This document shows, piece by piece, positions 22,851 to 34,729 of a DNA stretch of 64,000 bases. The notes beneath the pieces were generated by a model, which saw only the letters and a program-made list of their open reading frames with translations, made no database searches and was not told the DNA's origin. Position numbers and translations under genes: made by a program. Position 1 is the first letter of the stretch. Each line of letters begins with the position of its first letter. The DNA lies in assembly GCF_000283155.1 (NCBI RefSeq), contig NW_004454166.1:9639625-9703624 (forward strand), in the 5' to 3' direction. Source of the DNA: Ceratotherium simum simum. Taxonomy: Eukaryota > Chordata > Mammalia > Perissodactyla > Rhinocerotidae.

Positions 22851-23366
22851 GTTGTCCTTGGATAACATGACTATAGGGGCTTTTATTGCCTTTTGTATAC
22901 ATTTTTTATACTTTTGTATATTTTCTAAATTAAAAATCATCTATTGCTATTATTTCAGAAAAACATCACTCTTCTGAAAAGATTATGCTACTTCTTTATG
23001 GGGGAATTAAGTCATACTTCCATGTTTTTGTTTTTCTCTCTCTCTGCAACACAAAAGTAAAACTCTAGAAATCTCTCTGGTTTCAAAAGACGTGTAGAGA
23101 AATAATAATAGCTGACACATGTTCAGAGCTTACAATATGCCAGGAACTTTGCAGTGGTGTGCCAAGGGCGGGGCAGTGGGGGTGGTGGCCCTGGTGCAAT
23201 AATAGAGGGTGCATTGTCTGTAGAGAATCTTAATAAACAGTCAAGCCTAGTCTGTCTGCTTTTATTATCACCACGTGCCCACAATTTTAAACAATGTCAG
23301 TGATAAAATGCTCTTCCCTAAAACATCTTTGGTTGGTCTACCTTCTAAACTGTTGAGTTTTAATAA
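22851..23366. other. Non-coding with MIR piece
   Basis: 23100-23155 (tgttcagagcttacaatatg then ccaggaactttgc) is the 5' core of a MIR. Otherwise nothing recognised. Confidence 0.45.
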
Positions 23367-23368
23367 TA

Positions 23369-23404
<36 letters not shown>

Positions 23405-23522
23405 GTAATATGTATATATGTATGTATATACAAACTTATAGGCATATATTTATTATATAATATGTATATATAGATACATATGTTTATTATATGACATGTG
23501 TACATAATACTTATTATATAAC
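23367..23522. repeat. (TG)n(TA)n and degenerate TA/TATG tract
   Basis: TG run, then TA run, then about 110 bases of loose tatgtatata units. Could form cruciform or Z structure and is likely unstable. Confidence 0.85.
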
Positions 23523-23528
23523 GTATAT

Positions 23529-23728
23529 ACAGTCATGCGCCACATAACGTTTCAGTCAATGATGGACCACATATATGACAGTAAGTTTAGTACCATGTAG
23601 CCTAGGTGCGTAGTAGGCAATACCATCTAGGTTTATGTAAGTACACTCTATGATGTTGCACAACAACAAAATCACCTAACGAGGTATCTCTCAGAACGCA
23701 TCCCCAACATTAAGCAACTCAGGACTGT
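23529..23728. mobile_element. DNA-transposon-derived MITE
   Basis: Starts acagtcatgcgccacataac and ends gcaactcaggactgt, an approximate inverted repeat. The interior (tgtagcctaggtgcgtag, then cactctatgatgttgcac) matches a common mammalian MITE. Internally deleted. Confidence 0.65.
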
Positions 23729-24289
23729 ATATATATTTCAAATGTTTATTCCTTATCTCTTAATAAACTTGTATTCTGAATGGAAGTTAACCCAGAGAAC
23801 TCCCTAATTACACAGTCACCCTTGACACATGTGGACACAGCATCAAGGGTTTGCTTCAACAGTAAGTTCATAATGGTCAGAAATTGTTCAAGCTCGCTTA
23901 GGCATTGTTCGTGACTCCATCCCCTGTGGTATGATATAGCCCCACATTTAAACAGTAACTATAAATAAACAATGATAGCACCGTTGTTCTAAAGATGAAG
24001 AAACAAAACTGGAGTAATTGAATTCAGTCATTCTATGTGACAATTTGTCTTTTTAAATTAAAGTTTAAAACTTAAAAGAGTAAAATTGTGAACCGTAAGG
24101 TGTATTACCTTGTTTTGTAAGTATATTTTGCTTCACACAAAACATACATTTTAGTTCTTAAAAATTAAACTTATTCTTTCTAATTAATTGTTTTGAAACT
24201 AAAGGATAAATTAAGAAAATGAATATTACTGATAATAATTTTGTCATCTAGAGGAGTGAGTTAAAAATGATCCCCTCCAGGTGTCAGAC
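23729..24289. other. AT-rich non-coding DNA
   Basis: Nothing recognised. Confidence 0.4.
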
Positions 24290-24480
24290 ATGCCAGGTAC
24301 ACCACTGTAACCTTGCAAAGTGCTCTCTCACATTTAATAATCACGATGCTGTGTCACAGACGAGGACACAGGTGCTCAGGGAGCTTACGTAACTTGCACA
24401 AGGTCCCACAGCTAGTAATTTGCCAAGCTGGTTATCAAACCCACATTTGTCTGACTCCAGAGCCCGAGACTGCAAACAGC
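24290..24480 (+). mobile_element. MIR SINE
   Basis: tgccaggtacaccactgtaa, then gctcagggagcttacgtaac, then tgactccagagcccgagact. The two opposing 63-65-codon frames here are MIR translations. Confidence 0.8.
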
Positions 24481-25264
24481 GTGTCGGGATATTTGAGTTG
24501 CTAAGAAGACAGCAAGGAAGGAATAAAAGTTGTCGCACTTCAGGCTCCTTTTGAAAAAGGAAACTTGCTTAGGGGAGTTCGTTACTTTTGCCGTGAACGC
24601 TGGCTCCTAGATTGTAAGTTATCTCTACTGACACTCTCCTAAATAATTGCCCAGAGGCCTGAGAGCATTTACGCATCTTCCCATAGGAAACAATTTACTT
24701 TCACTTCCCAGGAGAAAGAGGGCCATTAAGCTTCTAAATAAGACATTTTTTCCTACTACCTGGTCACTTTAATAGATGTTTAATTTTTTTTTTCTAAGTA
24801 ACATTAAAATAATATAGAGGACCTATTCTCAGAGTTTAGTAGAGGCTACAATGATGAACCAAATGGGCTTTCTCAATAGGCTGATACCTGAAGGCTTCGG
24901 TGCTCACTCTATATTAATATGCCTTGACATTTACGTCCTAGAGAGGCTCCAACATTTACAGTGTTTTTAAATGCAAAACTGCTCTCAAGCCACAACTTTT
25001 AATTCCACTGTGACATTATTCTTTCCTTTTACCCTAAGTCATGAATGAGTTGTGCTTGGAAACACATGAAGAAAATTGCTGATATCAGGAAAAAGACTGG
25101 TAATATAATCAGAACTTTAATGCTAGAAGTGTTGCAATCAGGTTACTGAAGTCTTTCCCCTGGCAAAATGTCAACTAGGATTTTCAGTGAAGTCTCCCTA
25201 TGGATGGACTTATATCCTAGGAAAACACTTGTGTGACAGACAGAGGGGCAGAAGGAGAAATAAT
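24481..25264. other. Repeat-poor non-coding DNA
   Basis: No coding or named repeat signal. Confidence 0.4.
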
Positions 25265-25460
25265 AAGAATTCAGGCTCATACACTCGTTGAGGGAGCGTT
25301 ACATGTCGTGAATATTCTCATACTTCCATCTTCACAGTGATCTAATGCGTTTTATTCATCCCTATTTTATAGATGGGAAAACTGCTCTCAGCAGACAGGG
25401 GAAGGGACTTGCCCAAGGATTCATAACTAGTAAATGGCAAAACGGGTATGCAAACCCTCC
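25265..25460 (+). mobile_element. MIR SINE
   Basis: ccctattttatagatgggaa then gaagggacttgcccaaggat in MIR order. Confidence 0.75.
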
Positions 25461-25554
25461 TGTCTCAAGTCTGGGGATCTTCCCATGATGCTACAGCTGC
25501 CTCCCACGCCATGGCCACTTCTTTCCCCAAAATGGCCTAATGAAGTTATGGGGA

Positions 25555-26185
25555 AAAAAATGCAGTGGTTAAGAACATGGGCTTTGGAGTCAGACAGCTG
25601 GCGTCTGGATGCCAATCCTGATACTTAACAGCCATGTGACGGTGGGCAAATTATTACCACATAGAGCAGTGACAGTAATGTTTACCAAATATCCCATTTC
25701 TCCCACAGTTCCTCCCCTTTACTGTCATGTGAGGACATGTGACTAGTACTTGCTAATGAAATGAAACCAAAAAAATATGTGTCATTTCTGGGCTTGAAGC
25801 AGTGAAAAATCCTTGGGTAATTATCCAATTCTTTCTTCTCTGCGAGAAGTTGAAAGACCTCAAGTTACACAGGATGCAGCTAAAATATCTTCGAGCCTCC
25901 ATAAGCCTGGGTACCTGAATGACTATGTGGAGCAGACACTACCATCCCACCTCTTCCCAGCTGGGCCACCTGCTGTGTCATATATACACTGTGAAGGCCA
26001 AATAAATCTTTGTTCTATTAAACCACTTAGATTTAAGGGTAAATTTGTTGCAGCAGCAGAATCCAGTCTATCAAGACTATTTTTTTACACCTCATTTTCC
26101 TAATCTCTAAAATAGTGATAATAATTTTTACTTAGTAGAATTATTGTGAGAATGCAATAAGATTCTTATAGGCCACAGCTGAATA
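25555..26185 (+). mobile_element. MIR SINE split by an LTR
   Basis: Left piece gtggttaagaacatgggctt then tgacggtgggcaaattatta (to about 25660). Right piece cctcattttcctaatctcta then aattattgtgagaatgcaat (26088-26165) resumes where the left one stops. Confidence 0.65.
25664..26080 (+). mobile_element. MLT1-like LTR inside MIR
   Basis: Contains ggccaaataaatctttgttc (poly(A) signal) and ends near gcagcagaatccagtctatc, as MLT1-class LTRs do. The frame at 25813-26103 is not a gene. Confidence 0.5.
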
Positions 26186-27609
26186 TATTGTTAAACTAGC
26201 AAGAGGCAGGAGGAAAGAGTTCAATATATGGCAATCTTGGTGAATTATTGTCTCTATTTTTTCCAAAAGTAAAGGAAAATAAGCTATATAATCTCCAAAG
26301 ATTCCTTGCCATCACATGCAATGTTCTGCTACTACTCACCTCTAAATTTCTCTCTGACTTCAGAATTTGGTCATTCGGTTGTTTGACCCCAATTTATTGG
26401 TGACTATTCTGTGTCAAATGTTGTGCTAGGATCTGACCTCGAGGACAAGTCATAAGAAGAGATGATCTGGATTTTCTCTAAATTCAAACTGAAGACAGAG
26501 CATGTATTTTCTGGGAATAGAGAGAAGATGGTCTGGAGAACTTTGGCATAGTCCCTCTTTCCTACTTTTGAAGAAGCCATAAAATGAAACTCTCCAGGAG
26601 GGAGTGTGGGGAGGCTGCTGACAGTCATGAAACGGCCCTTGGGAGGTGAACAGTGTGTCATTTCTGCTTTAGTACTCTTTTTAAATGTCTTTCTACATCC
26701 CTGCAACTAGCTGAGGGGGAGTAAGAGAGCAAAGCTGTCAGACCAGCAGCATCTTAATTATGGAGATTAGAAATATTTTATGCAATTGACACAGCCTCTA
26801 CTAAATTACATAGTATTAGGGAAAATGACGCTGACTAGTGTCAATGAGAAAGGAAGAAAGGGGTTCTGAGAAAGAACAGGTGGATTTTGACAGTTTGTCC
26901 AATAAAATAATAATAGTTGGGGGTAAAAAAAAACATTAAAAACCAGGCTAATGCTATAATTTTCATTGCCTGACACACATCTCTTAACAGGACTTGAGGG
27001 AAGCTGGGAATGACTGAAGCTAAGCTTCAAATTGCTAGTCCAGCCAGCCCTCACAGCCTCCCCGCCTCCCTTTCTCCTTCCTTTTGTTCTGCAGTACCGC
27101 ACTAGGAGACAAACTATTGGAGCACTTGGGAAGTGAGTGAGTTGGTGGTCAAGTCTGGCTTAATTCCCAGGTAGTCTATGTCCTTTGCTTGGTGGGAGAA
27201 ATATCAGTTAGTATCCTTGAAGTGGTACCTTGGTATTTTCAAAAAGTTCAGTTACTTCCCATGGCCTAGTAATTTCCTGCCAGGCACAGGAGCATCTGGT
27301 TCTACAAGAATTGAGGTCCATTGAGAGCATCCTGAAGACTGAAAGCTTTGGTAAGAATGTGGAGGACTCCTGTCAATCACACTTAGGCATAATTTTGCTG
27401 AAATGAGCAGGGGAGTTGATGAGTAGGGGCAACAGCTTTAGCACCTACTGTTTTTATTATTTAATCTCTCCTTCCTCTAGACCTCTCTGTAAGATATCAT
27501 CATAGTAATATTTTTAAAGCAAAAAACTCCCTCTGTTACCTATTTGCTCCAAATCCTCTGCTCCTCTTGTCTGTAGGAAGTACAAACTCCAAGGTCTATG
27601 GATGCTAGG
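26186..27609. other. Non-coding DNA, nothing firm recognised
   Basis: Minus frames at 26404-26706 and 26806-27102 (98-100 codons) lack domains and are flanked by no splice or promoter signal. Confidence 0.4.
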
Positions 27610-28205
27610 GGGTAATGTAGGTGGGAGAAGCTAGCCCCCATCAGAAGAGACTTTGGAGAGTCTTGGGAACTGTGGCAAACTGTAGAGCTAGTGGCAAGAT
27701 CTCCCATCCTACATATTCTCCTTATAGTGTGACATCGATATTTCTTCCATCAGGGGTGTGGTGGGGGTGGCATCTATGGTCCCTTCCCTTGAATCTGAAT
27801 GGGCCTGTGACTATAACAAAAGTCATACTACATGCTCTCTGAGGCTAAGTTATAAAAGGTAATGCAGTGTCAGCCTGGTCCTCTTGGGATGCTCACTCTT
27901 GGAACCCAGCCACGATGCTGCAAGGAAGCCCAGGTCACACAGCAAGGCTCCCTGTAAGTATTCTGGTTGACAGCCAATAGCTGGCATCAACCACCAGGCA
28001 TGTGAGGGACGAAACTCTGAGATGACTCCTGCCCCATCCACGGTGTGTCGGCAACCCCATGAGAGCCCCCACGTGAGAACTGCCTGCCGGAGCCTACCCA
28101 GTCCCCAGTACCGTAAGAGATGATAATAAATCACTGTTGTTGTCTTAAGTCAAGAAGTTTCAGTTTGGTTTGTGATGCAACAATAGATATTTTGGGACAT
28201 CCAAC
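27610..28205 (+). mobile_element. MLT1 MaLR solo LTR
   Basis: Typical line-up: ggcctgtgactataacaaaa, then cttgggatgctcactcttgg, then cagccacgatgctgcaagga, then gataataaatcactgttgtt and a 3' part with gatgcaacaatagatatttt. Solo. Confidence 0.8.
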
Positions 28206-28420
28206 AGGTCTCATTCTTTTCTAAGCCCGCATCTTTGCATAAGTCATTTCATGCCTGCGAACTCTCTTTTTCTCCCCCATCTTCACTTATCGAAAACCTA
28301 CCTGTTGTTCAAGGACTAGCTCAGTGCCACTTCCTCCATGAAGCCTTTCCTAATCATCACATTTAATAATGATCTATTCTTTCTCTGTCCTCTGGACACT
28401 TTGCATAATTTATCCATAAT
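28206..28420 (+). mobile_element. L2 3' region
   Basis: ggactagctcagtgccactt then ctccatgaagcctttcctaa is the L2 signature. Confidence 0.65.
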
Positions 28421-29517
28421 TAAAAGGTCATTTGCGAGGACCTCTTCCCCCTACAGTCATTTTATTAAAATATTTTAATATAGTTTAAAAAACAATATTT
28501 TTTTATAATTTTAATATAGTTTAAAAAATATTGTTTGTCAAAACTACAAACAATACAGAAATCTAGAGTTCAAAAAGTGTTTCCCTTCTGTCTTGGTCTA
28601 CCTTACCCCAATTTACTCCTATCTCCTCTCCAAAGGTAACTGCTCTAACAGAGTGGTGCATATTCCTCATAGCCTCTTCTACAAATACACACACACACAA
28701 TATTTGCATAAACAGGATTCCATCATAATGCTGTTTTGTAAACTGCTTTTTTAGTCGATGGTATATTGTAGTTATCTTTCCATATCAGTAAATACCAATT
28801 TACCTCATACTTTTTAATAGCTGTACAATACTTCCTATCATTTAACCAATTATTTCACCAATATTCTACTTATAGAAATTTGGGTCTTTCCCAATTTTTC
28901 CTTATTGAAAGCAAGACTGTATTGCTGTTGGATACGTTCCTAGGAGAAGAATAGCCGAGGTAAAAGAAAGACATCTTTTAAATTTTGATATAAATTCTTA
29001 AATTCCTCTCCAGAAAGAGGTAACTGTATCCCCATCAATAGTACATGAGAGTACTGTGACCTTCTCTGACATCAAATATTATTAAGCTTTTAAATCTTTG
29101 CCAACTTGTTAGGTGAGGAAAGATAGCTCCTAATTTTTTAACTTACAGTTTTATTGTGAGTGAGGTCGAGCAGCATTTCACATTTTATGAGTCTCTGCAT
29201 TTCTTTCACTGTTGATTTTGCCTTCTACGTCCTTTTTCTATGGGGTGTTTTCAGTTTTTTTGTTTTTAATAGGAACTTTTTGCATATTATGGATAATAAC
29301 TATCTTAGTCTGTTCGGGCTCCTATAAAAAATACCATAGACTGGATGGCTTATAAACAACAGAAACTTATTTCTCACGGTTCTGGAGGCTGGAAGTCCAA
29401 GAACAGGGTGCCAACATGGTTGAGTTCTGGTGAGGACTCTCTTTTGGGTTTCAGACTGCCAACTTCTTCCTGTGTCCTCACGTGGTGGAAGGGGTTAGGG
29501 ACCTCTCTGAAACTTCT

Positions 29518-29727
29518 TTTTTTTTTTTAATTTTATTTATTTATTTTTTTCCCCCAAACCCCCAGTAGATAGTTGTAAGTCACAGCTGCACATCCTTCTA
29601 GTTGCTGTATGTGGGACGCAGCCTCAGCATGGCTGGAGAAGCGGTGCGTCAGTGCGAGCCCGGGATCCGAACCTGGGCTGCCAGCATCGGAGTGCGTGCA
29701 CTTAACTGCTAAGCCACGGGGCCGGCC
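29518..29727 (-). mobile_element. ERE SINE inside the MST LTR
   Basis: Perfect 13-bp TSD ctctgaaacttct (29505-29517 and 29728-29740). 'ctactggggc'-type body on the minus strand. Confidence 0.97.
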
Positions 29728-29751
29728 CTCTGAAACTTCTTAATAAGGCAC

Positions 29752-30414
29752 TGTGGGAGATCAAGATTTGGCCACCCTGAAATATATCTCTTTACCTTGA
29801 TTGTTTTCTCTGACAGAACTTTGACCTCTCCCACTAACCGTCTAAAGAATTTGACATAGAAGATCTGTTCCAGGAAGGAGTTACTATCTGATGGCTGTAA
29901 TATAACGTAAAATAGATGTTACTATAGGAAAGGCACCAACAAGCCCATCTTATCAAAAATTCTGTTTCTCTGGCCACATTCTCTAGATGCTCCTGCAAGG
30001 AGTTGCCAGACAAACATTTACATTTATAAGAGAAATCTCCATTTGTAAAGGTATCTCCCTCTCTGTACTAGGAAGAGAGGGGGATGACCTCATTTCTAGA
30101 AACTTATCAATGTGGTAGGTGAGGCCTTAAATCTGCATAATAACCTTATTCTTGTTTACTGTGCTTTACTGGTAATCTCCTGTAACTGACTCCCCCCACC
30201 CCCAACATCCTCCTTTGTCTTTAGCTGAAGATGGTATTTAAGACGAGAATCTCTGCTGTTGTGTTGAGAAACGCAGTGTCCCTGGTTTCTCCCATGTATA
30301 CATGTTAGTAAACTTGGTATTATTTTCTCCTGCTAACCTGTCTTGTTAATTATTTGGCCAGCCAGAGGAACTTTAAGGGAAAGGGTAGAGGGGGATTCTC
30401 CCTCTTCCCCCACA
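29752..30414 (+). mobile_element. Retroviral (ERV) solo LTR, 663 bp
   Basis: Starts TGTGGG and ends CCCACA (perfect 6-bp inverted termini), between a perfect 4-bp duplication gcac (29748-29751 and 30415-30418). Interior suggests a U3-R-U5 layout: a tatttaag TATA-like box near 30235 and a downstream gtaaact region near 30308. A 4-bp duplication fits gamma-type (class I) ERVs. It is a recombination remnant with no gag/pol/env left and is harmless. Family name not recognised. Confidence 0.9.
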
Positions 30415-30879
30415 GCACTAATCCCATTCATGAGGGCTCCATTGTCATGACCTAACCACCTCCCAGAAGCCCACCTCCTAAAACTATCATCTTTGAGGGT
30501 TAGGATTTCAACATGTGAATTTCAGGGGACAGAAATATTCAGACCATAGCAGTAAACCTTTTACACATCACTTTGCAAGTATTATTTATCCATTTGTCGG
30601 TTGTGTTTATTTATGGTACCTTTTGCATCCAGGAGTTTAAAAATGTTTATGTGGTTAATCCTATCTGTCTTTTGCTAAGGTGTTAGACTATAGTGTCTTC
30701 CAGTGAAAAGTCATCTATACTTCCAATATGCTATACTTCCAATAAATATATTTTATTCCAGAGGTTTTACAGAAAAAAGCCAAACCATTTTTGAAAAAAA
30801 TAATCATTTAATATTTCAGATAACCTTTCCTTTGAGACATTCTAGACATTCACAAACCTAAATTCCTAGGAACACATTG

Positions 30880-31270
30880 ACAAAATTCATCTATTCATTG
30901 AAGAAATATTTATGACACATTCCTGGATACCAAGCTCTTTTCTAGGCTTTTGGTGCACAGTGAGAACTTGTCCAGTGGAGATAAGGCTATAAAGGTTAAC
31001 AGGAAAAAAATGAAATATAGCATTTTTTACGAAAAAAATAAATGGATCTCTGTGGACCTCCTCTGAGCTTATAGAGCATGTACACTCATTCCTCTCATTA
31101 CATTTAATCTATACTCTAATTCTTGATGTAAATGTCTTTCTGCCTCACTAAAATGTAAACGACTTAAGGGCCAGGAATGTACCTCATTCATCTTGAATCC
31201 TTGGCATTTAGCTAGGTATCTGGCTCATTATAATGGCTCAAGAACTATATTGTTAAATAAATGGATTTCT
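30880..31270 (+). mobile_element. L2-like fragments
   Basis: attcattgaagaaatattta then gataccaagctcttttctag, and later acgacttaagggccaggaat then aagaactatattgttaaata, in L2-like order. Confidence 0.5.
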
Positions 31271-31461
31271 CTACAAGTTGCCTCTTTCCTTCTCCAATGA
31301 ATATTCAAAATTCTGCCTCCTTCCTCACCCCATCACCTCAAAATAAAAATCAACACTAGTTTTATGTCGGAAATAGCTCAAATCCCTGAGGACTGATGTT
31401 TGCACAAGTGATACTTAAACATGCTTAGCTCATAAGGAGGACTCAATTAAAAAATTATTGA

Positions 31462-31775
31462 GGGGCTGGCCCCGTGGCTTAGCGGTTAAGTGCACACACT
31501 CCACTACTGGCGGCCCGGGGTTCGGATCCCGGGCGCGCACCGACGCACCGCTTCTCCGGCCATGCTGAGGCCGCGTCCCACATACAGCAACTAGAAGGAT
31601 GTGCAACCATGACATACAACTATCTACTGGGGCTTTGGGAAAAAAAAAACAAAAAAAGGAGGAAGATTGGCAATAGATGTTAGCTCAGAGCCGGTCTTCC
31701 TCAGCAAAAAAAAAAAAAAAAAGAGGAGGATTAGCACGGATGTTAACTCAGGGCTGATCTTCCTCACCAAAAAAA
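31462..31775 (+). mobile_element. ERE SINE, long 'ctactggggc' type with two tail units
   Basis: After the ctactggggctttggg body it carries two successive gttagctcag-type units separated by A runs. TSD aaaaaattattga (31449-31461 and 31776-31788). Confidence 0.94.
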
Positions 31776-31789
31776 AAAAAATTATTGAA

Positions 31790-32149
31790 TAAATGAATAA
31801 CTACAGATTAAAAAAATGTCATTCAGAAAAGTAATAGGAGAAATGGTATCCCCCTCCAAACACAAGTTCACAGCCAGCATTTTTAGAGAACTTCTAAGTT
31901 TTCTGATCTTACAGTGAAAATCCTAAATAAAAGCCAGAGTTATTAATTAACTCTGGAGAAACATCAACGGTACAAGTGTGGGCAGAAACAAAGTTGCAGA
32001 GCTAAGGATTTATGATTTTCGCCAGAGTCTTGCTGGGAACAACGTTGTCTTTTTCTGACACTTGCCTGAGTTCAGGGAAGCTCTTTTCAGGGGTTTCTAA
32101 CTTCAAGGCTTAACTAGCGGGCTGAGATACATTTCCATCTTCTCAACTA
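31790..32149. other. Non-coding, unrecognised
   Basis: No gene or named repeat. Confidence 0.4.
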
Positions 32150-32360
32150 GAGACCTGCTCTTGCCTCTCTGGTAATGAATGAACAGTTACGGCCCTTGGT
32201 TACAATTAGTTTTGGCTTTTGGAGCATTTCCCAGGGGTGATATGCGAATGCTTCTTCGAGGAGGAGGTTGTGAGGCAGATCTGGAAGCTGGAGCTCTGCT
32301 GAAGCAAATGTGCTCTTGTGGGATGTAGCTGTGAACACAGTATGTGCTAAAATGTAAATA
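32150..32360. promoter_or_regulatory. Candidate conserved non-coding element
   Basis: Repeat-free and mixed in composition with homeodomain-like cores (ggttacaattagttttgg) in an otherwise repeat-laden region about 3 kb upstream of the CpG island. Two minus frames (63 codons each) in different phases overlap here, and neither shows a domain. The call rests on appearance only. Confidence 0.25.
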
Positions 32361-33894
32361 ACACAGCCAAAGCACCAAATGCCATTTTTTCCCCTAACTT
32401 AGAGGACTATTCTGAGCAGTTTTAGACATACATACATACAGATGCATTTATATTTCTGTTACCTAAAACCTGAAATCATGGGAGCAATGAGTCAGGCTTT
32501 ATTAAAATCGTTGGAAAGACCATTAGTTCAGTGTTTTCCCTCAATGAGCGACCAGCACCAAGCCTTCCATCTGAAACTGGAAACACTGGAATTCGCATGG
32601 CCAGTCATGCAATACTAGCCCACTGGGAAGCGTTTCTGGCCGGCTCAGCTGGCGACCTGCTTTTACTTTGCAGCACCAAGACTGATAGACCTTGTAATTT
32701 TATCCTGGTTAGTGTAGATGCTGTTCTTGCATAAGTTTTTACAACCTTCTCTTTTTCTCAAAAGAAAAAGAAAAACAAACCTAAGCCCTTGCTAAGTGGC
32801 TTGCCTCTATGACACCTCATGGTGGTGAGATCTGTACCCTGATCATTGGCTTGAGAAAAAAAATTCCTTTTCGCAATTTCTGAATTTGCTGTAGTTTAAT
32901 TTCATTGACTGCTGTATGTGCTTGTTTATGAGAAAGAGTGAAAAGCAACTGTAATTTGCCCCCTTCTAAATCATCCCTTTTATGAGGCTTCTTTGGGGGG
33001 GGGGGGAAGAGAGGGGGATGGGAAAGAGGCTCGTTCTTGGAAGGTACAGAATATCAATTCAGGAGCCGCAGGTAGTTTCTCTCATGCTAATGATGAGGTA
33101 TGATTTTAAAACATCACATTTATATTCATATATGGCGCATACATACATAATTAGTATATTTACAAAGCACCTTGTAGAATCTTAGAACTCCTAGCTCCAT
33201 TAACCCTTAAAGGGAAAACTGAAGTTCAGATCAGTCAAGCACAATGGAATGTGCTCCCTTTCAATTATTTTCACCCATCATCCTTGTCTAGGAAAGAGAT
33301 CTCCAAAAAAGTGAAATACATTTTTTTTTCTGAAGCACTGCCATAGTCTGTTCCGTATTTATCTGCTTCTGCAGTTCTAATTACAAAATAAGCACTAGTT
33401 ACTACATGGAATAACTACACTAGCCAAAAAGATTTTTATAATCTGAGAGAAATGCTCCCATACTGACTCTGCTAAGAGAAACAACTCCTCTTTCCTTGAT
33501 TATAAAGAGGGAAGACAGATGGCTTCTTGTTTAAGACTGTAATTTTACTTTCAGCCTCCTCCCTCAGTTAAAAACAAGATGTACTTTGAGGCTTTGAGGG
33601 AAAATCTTAAGGGAAGGGTTTTTATTCCTGGCAGCATTGAATAATTCAACAAACATTTGAGAGGGCTGAAGGAGATACAAAGGAGAAAACGCTTTCCCTT
33701 GTTCTCAGGGAGTTTATAATCTAATTGTGGAGTTTACAATCAGAATTGGGACTACAGCCATTAAAGTTTTATTTTTTCACTTCTATTTAATGGCCTAATG
33801 GTTACTGGTAACACACAGGATTCACCAACCCAGCAGTATGATGGACCCTCTGATCAAATTGAAAAAGAATGCAGAGGAAGAATTAATGATCTCA
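32361..33894. other. Repeat-poor upstream flank
   Basis: Includes an uninterrupted G tract at about 32995-33006 and another unique segment at 32860-32980 (ccttttcgcaatttctgaat). L2/MIR-like debris at 33640-33730. No exon recognised. Confidence 0.4.
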
Positions 33895-34060
33895 GGTAGT
33901 ACTTGCTGAGTGTTTACCAACCTACTAAATGCTTTCTTATTTAATCTTGACAACAGCTCTTCCTGGTCATCCCTATTATTCTCCTTTCACAGAGGATGAG
34001 AATGAGGTTTAGAGAAGTGATTCATCTACAGCCACAGACCTAGGAAATGGTATTGGAACA
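33895..34060 (+). mobile_element. MIR SINE
   Basis: gtagtacttgctgagtgttt (MIR-like), then ctcctttcacagaggatgag, then tagagaagtgattcat. Confidence 0.65.
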
Positions 34061-34269
34061 CACCAACTAGGAATTCTTCTCTGGCCTTTTCTTTGGCTGT
34101 TCCCAGGTTCCCATTTTGACTTTGCTTAGATTCCCTTTCAGTGTACTAAAGTCAACTTACTTCTGTGCTATTCCCTGCCTTAGACTTTGAGTAATCTTTA
34201 AAACTCGCTTTTATTTGGCTAGGCCTTCTAGAGTCTCACCGCCTGGCATCTTTGCAAATAAAATTTTTT

Positions 34270-34512
34270 TTTTTTTTTTGTGAGGAGATCAGCCCTGTGC
34301 TAACATCCGCCAATCCTTCTCTTTTTTTTTTGCTGAGGAAGACAGCCCTGGGCTAACATCTGTGCCCATCTTCCTCCACTTTTATATGGGACACCGCCAC
34401 AGCGTGGCTTGCCAAGCAGTGCGTCGGTGCGCGCCCGGGATCCGAACCAGCGAACCCCGGGCCGCTGCAGCGGAGCGCGCGCACTTAACCGCTTGCGCCA
34501 CCGGGCCCGCCC
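34270..34512 (-). mobile_element. ERE SINE, minus, 'ccatataaag' type
   Basis: TSD tgcaaataaaa plus T run (from 34253 and from 34513). Retains near-consensus promoter boxes. Only about 700 bp from the CpG island. Confidence 0.95.
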
Positions 34513-34729
34513 TGCAAATAAAATTTTTTTTTCTTTTCAGATTCTGTCTTTGAAATATTCTTTGACAGGATGTAATGAAACATATAAAAGGCTTATAGTA
34601 GCGCCTGGTACGTGGTTCTCTTAATATGAACCCTGATCTTGAGCTTTATTCCTGCCACCTTTTAACTGTTCTCGTCTCACACTATTTCCCAAGGACTCGG
34701 GGTTGTAAATTTCTTGACGGTAGTGACCA

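Larger units (their letters stand above)
29303..30551 (-). mobile_element. MST-type MaLR LTR, antisense, carrying two insertions
   Basis: Left end atcttagtctgttcgggct, then cttataaacaacagaaactt and ctggaggctggaagtccaag. Right end tgagggctccattgtcatga, then taggatttcaacatgtgaat and attcagaccatagca. Without the ERE (29518-29727) and the ERV LTR (29752-30414) it is about 370 bp, near the usual 425. Confidence 0.8.
28440..30790 (-). mobile_element. Old L1 3' region (antisense), host of a nested stack
   Basis: Reads as antisense L1M: catacttttt aatagctgta, cctttccca-type phrases at 28880-28910, and tctgcatttctttcactgtt (29200). It continues beyond the LTR at 30552 (catttgtcggttgtgtttat, then ccaggagtttaaaaatgttt). 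The MST LTR at 29303-30551 splits it. Confidence 0.6.
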
